Source: Oscillospiraceae bacterium
GTDB lineage: Bacteria > Bacillota > Clostridia > Oscillospirales > Ruminococcaceae
Direction: 5' to 3'
DNA: 64,000 bases
Assembly (NCBI GenBank): GCA_902363145.1
Contig: CABIZB010000006.1
Location: forward strand, 1-64,000
A program made the position numbers and the translations under genes. Shown piece after piece: positions 8,114-16,765 of this stretch (position 1 is the first letter of the stretch; every line of letters begins with the position of its first letter). The notes below the pieces were generated by a model. The model had not been told where the DNA came from. It saw only the letters and a program-made list of their open reading frames with translations, and made no database searches.

Positions 8114-9298
8114 TTATTCATTGTCGGAGGGCTCTTCCGCCTTGAGCATTTCAACGAAATGACGTGCGGCACGTCCGCTTCTGCCGCTTCTGCGGAGAGC
8201 ATACGCCTCAGCCTTGGTGAACAGCTCGTCCTTATCCATTTCAATTCCGTACTGACCTGCAAGGTACTCAACTATCTTCAGATATGTGTCCTTGTCAGGC
8301 TTCAGGAACGTTACCTTCAAGCCGAAGCGCTCGGAAAGGGAAGCCAGCTCCTCACGGGTATCTCTTGCATGGATATCGTCACCGTCACGGTCGGCAAAGC
8401 TTTCCTTGACAAGGTGGCGGCGGTTGCTGGTGGCGTAGATGACAGCATTTGATGCCTTGGAGGCAATGGAGCCTTCAAGCACAGCTTTCAGCGCACCGAA
8501 ATCCGCATCGTCCGAGGAGAATGACAGGTCGTCGATGAAAATGATGAATTTAAGGGGATTATCCGCAATAGCGTCCATAACATCGGGCAGTTCGTGGAGC
8601 TGGGATTTTTTCAGTTCTATGAGCCTCAGTCCCCTGTCCGCAAACTCGTTTACCACAGCCTTTACAGTGGAGGATTTGCCAGTGCCCGCATCGCCGTAAA
8701 GCAGGCAGTTTGCCGCAGGCTTGCCCTTGATGAGAGCAAGTGTGTTGTCAATGACCTTTTTCCTCTGGGTCTCATAAGCGGGAAGCTGAGAGAGCCTCTG
8801 GGGGTCGGGAGTGAGAACAGGCTCGATAACGTGGTCTTTGAGCATAAATGCGGTGTATTTTGCAAAAATGCCGTAGCCCTTGGTAAAAAGCTGGTCAAGG
8901 CGCTCAGCGTAAAGGGCATGGAAATCGTAATGAGTGTTCTCCCACTCGGGCAGATAACCCATGTAGCCCATAGCTGTGCGGACATTTTCCGTGGTCAGCA
9001 TGGAAATTTCCTCAAAAAGCCCCAGTTCACGGCGGACAGCGTTCTCCATTACGGGAGAAACATTGTCACGGCGTGCCTTTCGCAGCAGATATGCGTTCTC
9101 GTCCTCGGTAACAGCCTTGATGACATAGTCGGAAAGGTTGGTGCCGTGCCTGTAAAGAGAGTGAACGAACTCGCCGCAGGCCTCGGGGGACTGTTCCTTG
9201 AGCATTGTCAGCAGCCTTCCCATGGTTTTGAGCTTCAGCACGTTGCGAAACACCGCAATGCTTGAAAGCCTTACATACAGATCGTTTAATGTGTTCAT
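8114..9298 (-). CDS. DUF815-family AAA+ ATPase
   Basis: A 394-aa cytoplasmic ATPase of the DUF815 family. Walker A is YGDAGTGKSS (about 201-210) and Walker B is IIFIDDLSF (Asp256, Asp257). The N-terminal 200 residues are helical and specific to this family. The C terminus is a small lid domain ending in acidic residues. The biological role of the family is poorly defined. This copy is the first gene after the threonine T-box, and its start lies 18 bp beyond the T-box terminator T-run with an AAGGAAG ribosome site. It is followed closely by the ABC transporter genes. Confidence 0.88.
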   Translation of the reverse strand: MNTLNDLYVRLSSIAVFRNVLKLKTMGRLLTMLKEQSPEACGEFVHSLYRHGTNLSDYVIKAVTEDENAYLLRKARRDNVSPVMENAVRRELGLFEEISMLTTENVRTAMGYMGYLPEWENTHYDFHALYAERLDQLFTKGYGIFAKYTAFMLKDHVIEPVLTPDPQRLSQLPAYETQRKKVIDNTLALIKGKPAANCLLYGDAGTGKSSTVKAVVNEFADRGLRLIELKKSQLHELPDVMDAIADNPLKFIIFIDDLSFSSDDADFGALKAVLEGSIASKASNAVIYATSNRRHLVKESFADRDGDDIHARDTREELASLSERFGLKVTFLKPDKDTYLKIVEYLAGQYGIEMDKDELFTKAEAYALRRSGRSGRAARHFVEMLKAEEPSDNE

Positions 9299-9327
9299 CT
9301 TAAAATCTTCCTTATAAAAAATAAAAA

Positions 9328-9580
9328 CGTCCCGAAGCCGAAGCCTCGGGACGATATTTTACCGTGATTCCACCCGTTTTCGCACTTGCACCGCCTCATT
9401 GCAGGCTGCAAATGCCTCATATGCTCTGTAACGGGAGCGCCGCTGCCTATTAAGCAGGCTCAGAAGACGGTTCCCGTTCATGCGCAGCCCCGCCCGATCC
9501 CAGCCTACCGTCGGACAGTCTCTGAAAACCGCAATGCGTGAAAAGGATTCTTCATCAACACTTTAAAAATATTTTTTCTT
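9328..9580 (-). promoter_or_regulatory. T-box riboswitch, threonine specifier (ACC)
   Basis: Read on the minus strand. The base of stem I is GAAGA (9553-9549) paired with TCTTC (9467-9463). The AGAGA and GGTAGGCTGGGA elements follow, then the specifier region GGGAACCG, where the codon ACC (9471-9469) reads as Thr. The T-box is CGGGTGGAATCACGG (9376-9362). The antiterminator pairs CGGG with CCCG outside and ACGGT with ATCGT inside, leaving the bulge TGGAATC. The competing terminator stem CGTCCCGA/TTCGGGACG is followed by TTTTTATTTTTT (9353-9316). TGGA would pair with a UCCA tRNA end, as expected for Gram-positive tRNA-Thr. The usual bulge is TGGNACC, so this one has T for C at the sixth position. 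Confidence 0.9.
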
Positions 9581-9586
9581 ATGATC

Positions 9587-9615
9587 ATCATATCACTAAA
9601 CCGCATTCCTGTCAA
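9587..9615 (-). promoter_or_regulatory. promoter of the T-box operon
   Basis: On the minus strand TTGACA (9615-9610), a 17-bp spacer and TATGAT (9592-9587). Transcription would start near 9580, just before stem I of the T-box. A perfect 16-bp palindrome CTGTATTTTTATACAG-like element (9616-9631) abuts the -35. Confidence 0.8.
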
Positions 9616-9679
9616 CTGTATTTTTATACAGCAAAACCACAAATTTCTTATTGAATAGTGTTAAATTATATAAAATTCC

Positions 9680-9708
9680 TTGACAAGCGGGGAAAATTAT
9701 ATTACAAT
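9680..9708 (+). promoter_or_regulatory. promoter of rny
   Basis: TTGACA (9680-9685), 17-bp spacer, TACAAT (9703-9708). It fires divergently from the T-box promoter. The next gene on the plus strand is RNase Y, about 380 bp further on. Confidence 0.75.
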
Positions 9709-9714
9709 AAAAAT

Positions 9715-10092
9715 GTGTTTGCAGTATATAAATCAATGCACTCCGCAAAGCCCGCTGACACAGTGTCAGGAAGCTGCGGCGTGTTATAAAATAAAACTGC
9801 TTTTACATTTGTCGCTTCTATAGGTATTTTGTGTATAGAAGATTTTCATATACATTCGGGCAGCAAATGCCCGTCAGGCTTAATATTCTGAATGTGTTCT
9901 TATTTTAAATGGAGAAAGCATATGCAATAAGACCAAAGCAAACCATAAAGTAGGACTGCGCTCGCCGTATTATAACTTAATGTTCTTAATATCCGCATAA
10001 CAAAAAGAAAACTGCGGATAACGAAAATCAATCAAATACCAACTGCCTCCGAAGCGATTATCATAATCAGTTTGAATGAAGGAGGTAATAAC
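9715..10092 (+). other. long 5' leader of rny with several hairpins
   Basis: A non-coding stretch of about 375 nt between the promoter and the GTG start of rny. Local inverted repeats include CTGACACAGTGTCAG near 9757, CGGGCAGCAAATGCCCG near 9857, and ATCCGCA...TGCGGAT at about 10000-10019. None is followed by a T-run. I recognise no known riboswitch class. It may be a structured leader or may hold a small RNA. Confidence 0.4.
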
Positions 10093-11637
10093 GTGATCTA
10101 TATTGCAATATTTGTGGCAACGGCGGCCGTAGCGGGATTTGTATTTTTCCGTGCAGGCATAAAGTACCGCAAATCCCAGGCAGAAGCAGCGATAGGCTCT
10201 GCCGAAAAGGAAGCCGAAAGAATCATTGAAGCAGCAAAGGAAGAGGCTGACAGCAAGAAGAAGATAGCGCTGGTCGAGGCTAAGGACGAGATCCACAAGA
10301 GCCGCACAGAGCTTGAAAAGGAGATCAAGGAGCGCAGGAACGAGCTTACCCGTCAGGAACGCCGTATCCAGCAGAAGGAAGAAAACCTTGACAAGAAGAA
10401 TGACGCCCTTGAAAAGAAGGACGATCAGCTCCAGAAAAAGCTGAAAGCAGCCGATGAAAAGCTTGAAGAGGCTGACAAGATCAAGAAATCCCAGATGGAA
10501 ATGCTGGAAAAGATATCCCAGCTCACCATGGATCAGGCAAAGGAACATCTGCTTTCAATGCTGGAAAATGACCTTGTTCACGAAAAGGCTCTCAAGATCC
10601 AGCAGTACGAGCAGCAGCTCAAGGATACCTGCGAGGAAAAGGCAAGAGACCTTATCTCGCTGGCAATATCCAAGTGTGCAGCAGATCAGGTAGCTGAGAC
10701 CGCAGTCTCGGTAGTTCCCCTTCCCAACGATGAGATGAAGGGAAGAATAATAGGTAGAGAGGGAAGAAACATCAGAACTCTCGAAACACTTACAGGCGTC
10801 GAGCTCATCATCGACGATACTCCCGAAGCGATCACACTTTCCTGCTTCGACCCTGCCCGCCGTGAGGTAGCAAGGATCGCACTTGAAAAGCTTATCGCTG
10901 ACGGAAGAATCCACCCCGCAAGAATAGAGGAAATGGTGGATAAGGCAAAGCGTGAGGTCGAGCATAAGATCAAGCAGGAGGGCGAAAGAGCTATCCTCGA
11001 GACCAATGTTCACGGAATCAATCACGAGCTGGTACGCCTTATCGGCCGTCTCAGATACAGGACCTCCTACCGTCAGAACGTGCTCAACCATTCTATCGAG
11101 GTCGCACATCTGGCAGGTATAATGGCTTCCGAGCTTGGTGTTGACGCAAACCTTGCAAGACGTGCAGGTCTGCTCCACGATATCGGCAAGGCGCTGAGCT
11201 ATGAGATCGAAGGTTCTCACGTTCAGATAGGCGTTGACGTGTGCCGCAAGTACAAGGAAAGCCCCGAGGTAATCCACGCTATCGAGGCTCACCACGGCGA
11301 TGTTGAGACCAAGACCGTTATCGCCGCTCTGGTCCAGGCAGCAGACGCTATCTCCGCTGCAAGACCCGGCGCAAGAAACGAAAATTACGAAAACTACATC
11401 AAGCGTCTCCAGAAGCTTGAGGAAATATGCACCTCCTACGAGGGCGTTGAGAAATCCTACGCTATCCAGGCAGGCCGTGAAGTCCGCATAATGGTAGTTC
11501 CCGAGCAGGTAAACGACGAAAAGATGGTACTCGTTGCAAGAGAAATTGCTCAGAGGATTGAAAACGAGATGGATTATCCCGGACAGATCAAGGTACATCT
11601 TATCAGAGAGAGTCGTGCAATCGAATACGCAAAGTAA
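10093..11637 (+). CDS. rny: ribonuclease Y
   Basis: Membrane-anchored endoribonuclease that starts mRNA decay in many Firmicutes. The 514-aa protein has one N-terminal transmembrane helix (about 3-22), a long charged coiled coil (about 30-185), a KH domain with [15 protein letters not shown], and an HD domain with [10 protein letters not shown] and LLHDIGKAL carrying the metal-binding His-Asp pair. The start is GTG at 10093, because GGAGGT lies 7 bases upstream. An earlier in-frame ATG at 10072 has its start inside that ribosome site. A terminator follows. The unusually long leader suggests post-transcriptional control. Confidence 0.97.
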   Translation: MIYIAIFVATAAVAGFVFFRAGIKYRKSQAEAAIGSAEKEAERIIEAAKEEADSKKKIALVEAKDEIHKSRTELEKEIKERRNELTRQERRIQQKEENLDKKNDALEKKDDQLQKKLKAADEKLEEADKIKKSQMEMLEKISQLTMDQAKEHLLSMLENDLVHEKALKIQQYEQQLKDTCEEKARDLISLAISKCAADQVAETAVSVVPLPNDEMKGRIIGREGRNIRTLETLTGVELIIDDTPEAITLSCFDPARREVARIALEKLIADGRIHPARIEEMVDKAKREVEHKIKQEGERAILETNVHGINHELVRLIGRLRYRTSYRQNVLNHSIEVAHLAGIMASELGVDANLARRAGLLHDIGKALSYEIEGSHVQIGVDVCRKYKESPEVIHAIEAHHGDVETKTVIAALVQAADAISAARPGARNENYENYIKRLQKLEEICTSYEGVEKSYAIQAGREVRIMVVPEQVNDEKMVLVAREIAQRIENEMDYPGQIKVHLIRESRAIEYAK

Positions 11638-11642
11638 AAAAT

Positions 11643-11670
11643 ATGCCGCACCCCCAAAAAGGTGCGGCAT
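11643..11670 (+). terminator. terminator of rny
   Basis: A perfect 10-bp stem ATGCCGCACC/GGTGCGGCAT with an 8-nt loop, followed by TGCTGTATCTTATT. The T-run is weak, but the stem is strong and well placed 5 bp after the stop. Confidence 0.75.
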
Positions 11671-11874
11671 TGCTGTATCTTATTGCCTGAGCTTGAAAAA
11701 TATTCAGGATTTGAAAAATGGTTAAGCGTCTGCAAGGACTGGGATACCTCCGCTGGGGAATAAAAGTTAAGATATCCTATCTCACATAATAGCAAATCGA
11801 CATTTTGTACAAATTAGCTGAAAATGAGCCTGCAAATTCTTATGATAAATCACCGTAATATTTCGGCAATTCTC

Positions 11875-11903
11875 TTGTAGAAGCTGTAAAAATATAGTAT
11901 AAT
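11875..11903 (+). promoter_or_regulatory. promoter of cheR
   Basis: TTGTAG (11875-11880), 17-bp spacer, TATAAT (11898-11903), about 90 bp upstream of the cheR ATG. Confidence 0.65.
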
Positions 11904-11991
11904 GGTTTCAAAGGGATTTTTGATACAGCACAAGCAAAAGTTCAGATATCAACACTCATTACCCTTTAATACGAGAGAGATAGGTGCACCG

Positions 11992-12795
11992 ATGCTTAAA
12001 CTGAGCGACGATGAGTTTTACCGTGTGGTTAATTTTATAAAAACCAACTACGGTATCAACCTTGAAAAAAAACGAATACTTATAGAAAGCCGCCTGACAG
12101 GCATTGCCGCCGCAAGAGGATATGATAATTTCACCGACTATCTTGACCACGCCCTGAACGACAGCGGCAGGGAAAAGATACGCCTGATAAACAGCCTTAC
12201 CACCAACCATACCTCATTTATGCGTGAGCCTGACCATTTCAGGTTCCTTGAAACGGATATCCTGCCCTATATCGAGAATACCGTGACCGACCACGATATG
12301 CGTATATGGTGCGCAGCTTCATCAACGGGTCAGGAGGCATATACCCTTGCAATGACAATCGACCACTACTTCGGCAGCCGCAAGGAGCTGTGGGACACCC
12401 ATATCCTTGCTACCGACCTTGATACCGAGGTTCTTCGGACAGCCAAGGCAGGCATCTATACCGCCGATATGCTGGAGGGTCTCCCGCCTGAATGGGTAAG
12501 GAGCTACTTTGTGCGCATGGAAAAGGGCGTATATCAGGTGGCAGACAGGATACGCAACCAGGTCATATTCAAGAAATTCAACCTTATGGACGACATAAAG
12601 TACAAAAAGCCCTTTGACCTTATAAGCTGCCGGAATGTTATGATATATTTTGACGCACCCACCAGAGATGCCCTTGCGGAGCGTTTTTATAACGTGACCA
12701 AGCAGGGGGGATATTTGTTTATCGGTCATGCGGAGTCCCTTTCCCGTGATACCAAGTACAAATATATCAAGCCCGCAGTTTACAGAAAAATGTAA
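11992..12795 (+). CDS. cheR: CheR-type chemoreceptor methyltransferase
   Basis: SAM-dependent glutamate methyltransferase of 267 aa. The N-terminal helical domain (about 1-70) contains KLSDDEFYRVVNFI. The Rossmann methyltransferase domain has WCAASSTGQEAYTLAM for SAM binding, ILATDLDTEVLRTAKAGIY, and FDLISCRNVMIYFD, all hallmarks of CheR. The start at 11992 places this family's normal N terminus first. A frame extension to 11902 overlaps the -10 element and is rejected. The gene stands alone, with its own promoter and terminator. No receptor, CheB, CheA or flagellar gene is nearby, so its partner is unclear. Confidence 0.9.
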   Translation: MLKLSDDEFYRVVNFIKTNYGINLEKKRILIESRLTGIAAARGYDNFTDYLDHALNDSGREKIRLINSLTTNHTSFMREPDHFRFLETDILPYIENTVTDHDMRIWCAASSTGQEAYTLAMTIDHYFGSRKELWDTHILATDLDTEVLRTAKAGIYTADMLEGLPPEWVRSYFVRMEKGVYQVADRIRNQVIFKKFNLMDDIKYKKPFDLISCRNVMIYFDAPTRDALAERFYNVTKQGGYLFIGHAESLSRDTKYKYIKPAVYRKM

Positions 12796-12820
12796 AAGCT
12801 CCGCCAATCGACGGAGCTTT
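12795..12820. terminator. bidirectional terminator between cheR and rlmH
   Basis: AAAGCTCCG/CGGAGCTTT, a 9-bp stem with an 8-nt loop. It sits between the convergent cheR and rlmH genes, with T-rich sequence on the plus side and an A/T flank on the other. Confidence 0.75.
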
Positions 12821-12828
12821 GTTTATTC

Positions 12829-13311
12829 TTATTTATGATATTTTCCATTCGCCGAAATGCTCATAGCACGGTAAAGCTGTTCCAGCAGCATCACCCTTGC
12901 CAGCTGATGAGGAAATGTCATGGGCGACATTGAAAGTCTCAGGTGCGCCGCACTCTTCACCCTGTCCGAAAGCCCGTATGAGCTGCCGATTATCAGATTC
13001 ACAGTGCTTTTGCCCTCCAGCGCAAAGCCCTCCAGCTTGTGCGAAAAGTCCTCGGAGGACATCATCTTGCCCTCGATGCACATGGCTATGACTGCACTCT
13101 GAGGTGTGATCTTTTTCAGTATCATGTCCGCCTCGTTTTCAAGGGCGTTTGCTATCTCTTTCTGAGAGGGCGAGTCGGGCAGACGGCTTTCAGCCAGCTC
13201 TATGACCTTTATGGTGCTGTATGCCCCCAGCCGCTTTTCATATTCGGCGCAGGCATCTCTCAGGTAGCTTTCCTTGAGCTTGCCCACGGTTATAACGTTT
13301 ATGTTCAGCAT
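12829..13311 (-). CDS. rlmH: 23S rRNA (pseudouridine1915-N3) methyltransferase
   Basis: Methylates a pseudouridine in helix 69 of 23S rRNA on the assembled 70S ribosome. At 160 aa it is the usual size for this SPOUT-class enzyme. It starts MLNINVITVGKLKESYLRD and carries the SAM-binding knot region IGSSYGLSDRV and LSMSPMTFPHQLARVMLLEQLYRA, near-invariant in the family. It follows hflX after 14 bp, so two ribosome-related genes are probably co-transcribed. Confidence 0.96.
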   Translation of the reverse strand: MLNINVITVGKLKESYLRDACAEYEKRLGAYSTIKVIELAESRLPDSPSQKEIANALENEADMILKKITPQSAVIAMCIEGKMMSSEDFSHKLEGFALEGKSTVNLIIGSSYGLSDRVKSAAHLRLSMSPMTFPHQLARVMLLEQLYRAMSISANGKYHK

Positions 13312-13325
13312 TTTTATTACCTATA

Positions 13326-14579
13326 TTACTGTTTGTATTTTTCTACAAGATAATACACTTTGTTATCAACAAGAGCGTCAATGAGAGTGCCCTCTGCTGT
13401 GTATTCTTCGGAGAATATCTTGCCCTCGTCACGGATAACGTTCAGCAGATTTCCCTTGTCATAGGGGATAACAAAGCTGCCACGCACCGATGTTTCGGGG
13501 AGATTTGCCGCTATACATTCAAGGAGACGGTCAAAGCCTATCTTCTCCTTTGCGGATATCTTGACGGTGTTATCGTCCTCTGGGATATTTTCCCAGCCTG
13601 CCAGCTTGTCGCACTTGTTGAGCACGTTTATTCTGGGAATGCCCTCGCAGCCCAGCTCGTTCAGCAGCTCTTCCGTAACCTGAGCCTGTCCGTATGCGTC
13701 ATCGGAGCTGATGTCGATGATGTTAAGGATAATATCCGCATTGGCAGCCTCTTCAAGAGTGCTCTTGAACGCCTCAACCAGATTGTGGGGCAGCCTCCTG
13801 ATAAGTCCTACAGTGTCAGCCAGAAGAACGCTTCTGCCGTCGGGCAGCTCTATCGCACGGGAGGTTACGTCCAGTGTGGCGAAAAGCTTGTTTTCCGCCA
13901 GAACACCCGCATCGGTAAGGGCGTTGAGCAGCGTGGACTTGCCCACGTTGGTGTAGCCCACAATGGCAGCCGTGATAACATTATCCTTTTTGCGCCTGTT
14001 TCTGATAAGGTCACGGCGCTTTCGTATCTCTTTAAGGTCGCCCTCAAGTATTTCTATCCTGCGGCGGATATGTCGCCTGTCGGTTTCAAGCTTGGACTCA
14101 CCGGGGCCTCTGGTTCCGATACCGCCGCCCAGTCGTGACAGCGACACGCCCTTGCCCGCAAGGTGGGCAAGGCGGTACTTCTGCTGCGCCAGCTCGACCT
14201 GAATGCGTCCCTCTGCGGAAAGCGCCCTCTGTGCGAATATATCGAGAATAAGGGTGGTGCGGTCGATAACACGCACATCTGTGACCGCTTCGATATTCTT
14301 GGTCTGATTTGCGGTAAGCTCGCAGTCGAATATGAGCAGGTCTGCTTCCAGCGCCTCTATCTGAGGCACCAGCTCTTCAAGCCTGCCCGAGCCGATATAT
14401 GTGGCAGTGTCGGGAGAAGGCCTTTTCTGGAGCACGCTTCCCACAACCTCCGCACCTGCGGTATGAGCAAGCTCTTCCAGCTCGCCCAGCGAAAGCTCTG
14501 CGTCAAATTCACCCGTATCTACAGTAACGATTATCGCCTTTACAGGCTGCTCGTCATAGGTTGGTGTAAGTTCTGCCAT
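13326..14579 (-). CDS. hflX: ribosome-associated GTPase HflX
   Basis: GTPase that splits or rescues stalled ribosomes under stress. The 417-aa protein has the N-terminal HflX domain with GSGRLEEL, a basic coiled linker, and the G domain: G1 GYTNVGKST, G3 DTVGLIRRLP and G4 NKCD. The glycine-rich segment GIGTRGPGESKLETDRR is diagnostic. It lies 3 bp after the EAL-domain gene and 14 bp before rlmH. Confidence 0.97.
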   Translation of the reverse strand: MAELTPTYDEQPVKAIIVTVDTGEFDAELSLGELEELAHTAGAEVVGSVLQKRPSPDTATYIGSGRLEELVPQIEALEADLLIFDCELTANQTKNIEAVTDVRVIDRTTLILDIFAQRALSAEGRIQVELAQQKYRLAHLAGKGVSLSRLGGGIGTRGPGESKLETDRRHIRRRIEILEGDLKEIRKRRDLIRNRRKKDNVITAAIVGYTNVGKSTLLNALTDAGVLAENKLFATLDVTSRAIELPDGRSVLLADTVGLIRRLPHNLVEAFKSTLEEAANADIILNIIDISSDDAYGQAQVTEELLNELGCEGIPRINVLNKCDKLAGWENIPEDDNTVKISAKEKIGFDRLLECIAANLPETSVRGSFVIPYDKGNLLNVIRDEGKIFSEEYTAEGTLIDALVDNKVYYLVEKYKQ

Positions 14580-14582
14580 AAA

Positions 14583-16493
14583 TTATGTTCCTTTCATGTT
14601 GTGCTGCTTTATAAATTCCAGGAATTTACCCTCGCTGAGGGGTCTGGAGTAATAATATCCCTGAAGATAGTTTACCCCGTCGGCAATAAGCTCATTCGCC
14701 ATTTCCTCGTTCTCAACGCCCTCAGCCGCAACGCCGATGCCAAGCTGGCGTATCATGCCGATAAGGCTCTCCAGGATAATGCCCGCCTTTTTGTTGCTTC
14801 TGTCAAGACTTGGCTGAACAAGGCTCTTATCCAGCTTGATAACGTCAAAGCCGCTGTCGGATATCTTTGAAAGACCCGAGCCAACCTTGCCGAAATCCTC
14901 CAGAGAAAAGCCGCTTCCGCCGCTTCTTATCCTGTGGATATTTACCGTGGTATGCTCTGAGGACTCGACCGTCTCAGGCATTTCAAAATTAAGGAAATGC
15001 GCAGGCACATTGTGCTCGCTCAGTGCCGAAAGAATATCATCGGGGAGATTGCTGTTGACTATCTGCACCCCCGAAAGATTTATCTCCACATACTTGATGC
15101 CCAGCTCGTTTATCCTGTTTCCGCTTATAAAACGGCAGACCTTTTTCAGCACGATGCTGTCAATATCAGTCATAAGTCCGTTCTTTTCAGCCACGGGGAT
15201 AAACTCGTCGGGCGATACCTGACCGAAGCTGCCTGTGTCGTTCAGGCGGACAAGCGCCTCGGCAGCGGTGAATTTCTCCTCTTCAAGATTGTATATCGGC
15301 TGATAATATACATCAAAGCCGTCATTTTCAACCGCATTTTTCAGCAGAGCCACCAGCTCCGTCTCATGCTTGAAGCCGTCGGCGCACTTTTTGTCGATAA
15401 CGTTCACCAGCTTGCCGCTCTCAACGTGTTCACCCGCATATTTGAGGATATCGTTGACCTCGGCGCAGTTGTGAGCAAAATCGGGAAACCTCAGCACGTC
15501 CGCATGAGCACTCACTGCAACGGGCATTCCCTGAAGCACCCAAGTGCCCCCAAGCCTTTTCCGGATAGCACAGCAGACGGTCTCCGTAGTCCCCTCGTTG
15601 TCCGAGAAAAATGCAAAGCAGTCGTCACGGTAAACGTAAACGTTTTTACTGGAAAGCGAGGTCAGAAAGTCCGCCATTTCCTTCATAAGCCTGTGTGACT
15701 CGGCGTATCCGAAGCGGGTGATGACCGCATCAAGCTCGTCAATAACAACGCTTATGATATCAAAGGGCTTTTCGGAGTGCATCTTCTCATTGAGCACGCT
15801 GTCAAAAGCAAATCTGTTGTAGCAGCCTGTCTGGTGATCAGTGTATTCTCCGGGGTTTTCAAATGCCAGATACACAAGCAGCAGCATTACGGAAATTCCC
15901 AGTCCCGTAAGCAGGAGATTTGGCACAAAATACTGTATTATACAAACGGTTATCCAGATACCAACGCCGCAGAGTATCATTATCTTGTTTTCGGCGGGTA
16001 TCCTTATCCTTACAGTGGTGCTGATGATTATAAGCAGCAGTATTCCCACGAAGAAGAACATCGCCACCACCGCAGCGCCCTGTGAGTAGGCGTATTTTTC
16101 ATTGTCGCACACAAAGTATATTTTCAGGAACAGCGCACTTGCCACCGCCGCCGCAAAGGGCAGATTGCACAGCGCCGATACTATCTTGTTTTCCGTACCC
16201 TTGTCGCTGTCAAGAGCGCATATGTACTTGTAGAAGCTCTGCACAACGGCAGCAATGGATATGTAAAGCGCCCTGTGGGCTATTTTGTTTACTGTGTCGG
16301 GAACGGTGTCCATATGAGTGATGGTGTAAACAGTAGTTATGTCACAGAACAGGTTGATAACAGTGCAGATTATTACCACACGGAATTTCTTGTTGGCAAC
16401 GGTAGGTATCTTTTTTGACCTGAGAAAATCAAAAAGTATTACCGCAACAAATATCAGTGCCGCCAGCTGAAAGCGGATATTTAGCTCAAACAA
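14583..16493 (-). CDS. membrane EAL-domain protein with degenerate GGDEF
   Basis: A 636-aa protein with about eight N-terminal membrane segments (residues 5-210), a diguanylate-cyclase-like domain and a C-terminal EAL domain. The GGDEF site reads YRDDCF, so synthesis of c-di-GMP is not expected. The EAL domain keeps AEALVRL, VEINLSG, AAEGVE and QGYYYSRP, but the DDFGTG motif is altered to LEDFGKVG. It may be a weak phosphodiesterase or a c-di-GMP sensor. The start is TTG at 16493, chosen because GGAGG lies seven bases upstream; an ATG 33 bp further up would put that site inside the coding region. It heads an operon with hflX and rlmH. Confidence 0.85.
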   Translation of the reverse strand: MFELNIRFQLAALIFVAVILFDFLRSKKIPTVANKKFRVVIICTVINLFCDITTVYTITHMDTVPDTVNKIAHRALYISIAAVVQSFYKYICALDSDKGTENKIVSALCNLPFAAAVASALFLKIYFVCDNEKYAYSQGAAVVAMFFFVGILLLIIISTTVRIRIPAENKIMILCGVGIWITVCIIQYFVPNLLLTGLGISVMLLLVYLAFENPGEYTDHQTGCYNRFAFDSVLNEKMHSEKPFDIISVVIDELDAVITRFGYAESHRLMKEMADFLTSLSSKNVYVYRDDCFAFFSDNEGTTETVCCAIRKRLGGTWVLQGMPVAVSAHADVLRFPDFAHNCAEVNDILKYAGEHVESGKLVNVIDKKCADGFKHETELVALLKNAVENDGFDVYYQPIYNLEEEKFTAAEALVRLNDTGSFGQVSPDEFIPVAEKNGLMTDIDSIVLKKVCRFISGNRINELGIKYVEINLSGVQIVNSNLPDDILSALSEHNVPAHFLNFEMPETVESSEHTTVNIHRIRSGGSGFSLEDFGKVGSGLSKISDSGFDVIKLDKSLVQPSLDRSNKKAGIILESLIGMIRQLGIGVAAEGVENEEMANELIADGVNYLQGYYYSRPLSEGKFLEFIKQHNMKGT

Positions 16494-16729
16494 GCTGCTG
16501 CCTCCTATCACTTTGCTAATTTTCATATAATAATGCGATACATAATAATTATACGTTAGCGCCGTATAAGATTTCTACAGTATTTTATTTCCTTTTCATA
16601 TATTTTTAGCCACACCCGATTTGCATTGGCAGCGTGATAATGTAATAAAGCTTTTAGGCTATAAAAATAGGCTGATGCACAAGACAAGTTGTGTCAACCT
16701 TTGATTTGTGCGGACCTTTTTTATAAGCA

Positions 16730-16760
16730 AAGGGACTGTCACATTCCGTAACAGTCCCTT
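16730..16760. terminator. terminator near the DUF4240 gene
   Basis: A perfect 10-bp stem AAGGGACTGT/ACAGTCCCTT with an 11-nt loop and A/T-rich flanks on both sides. It ends 6 bp from the stop of the minus-strand DUF4240 gene. The rest of 16494-16765 has no gene. Confidence 0.7.
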
Positions 16761-16765
16761 ATTTT

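Noticed and set aside
9328..9376. Treating the hairpin as a plain terminator of rny or an unrelated element
   Set aside because: It lies on the minus strand directly after T-box motifs and pairs alternately with the antiterminator.
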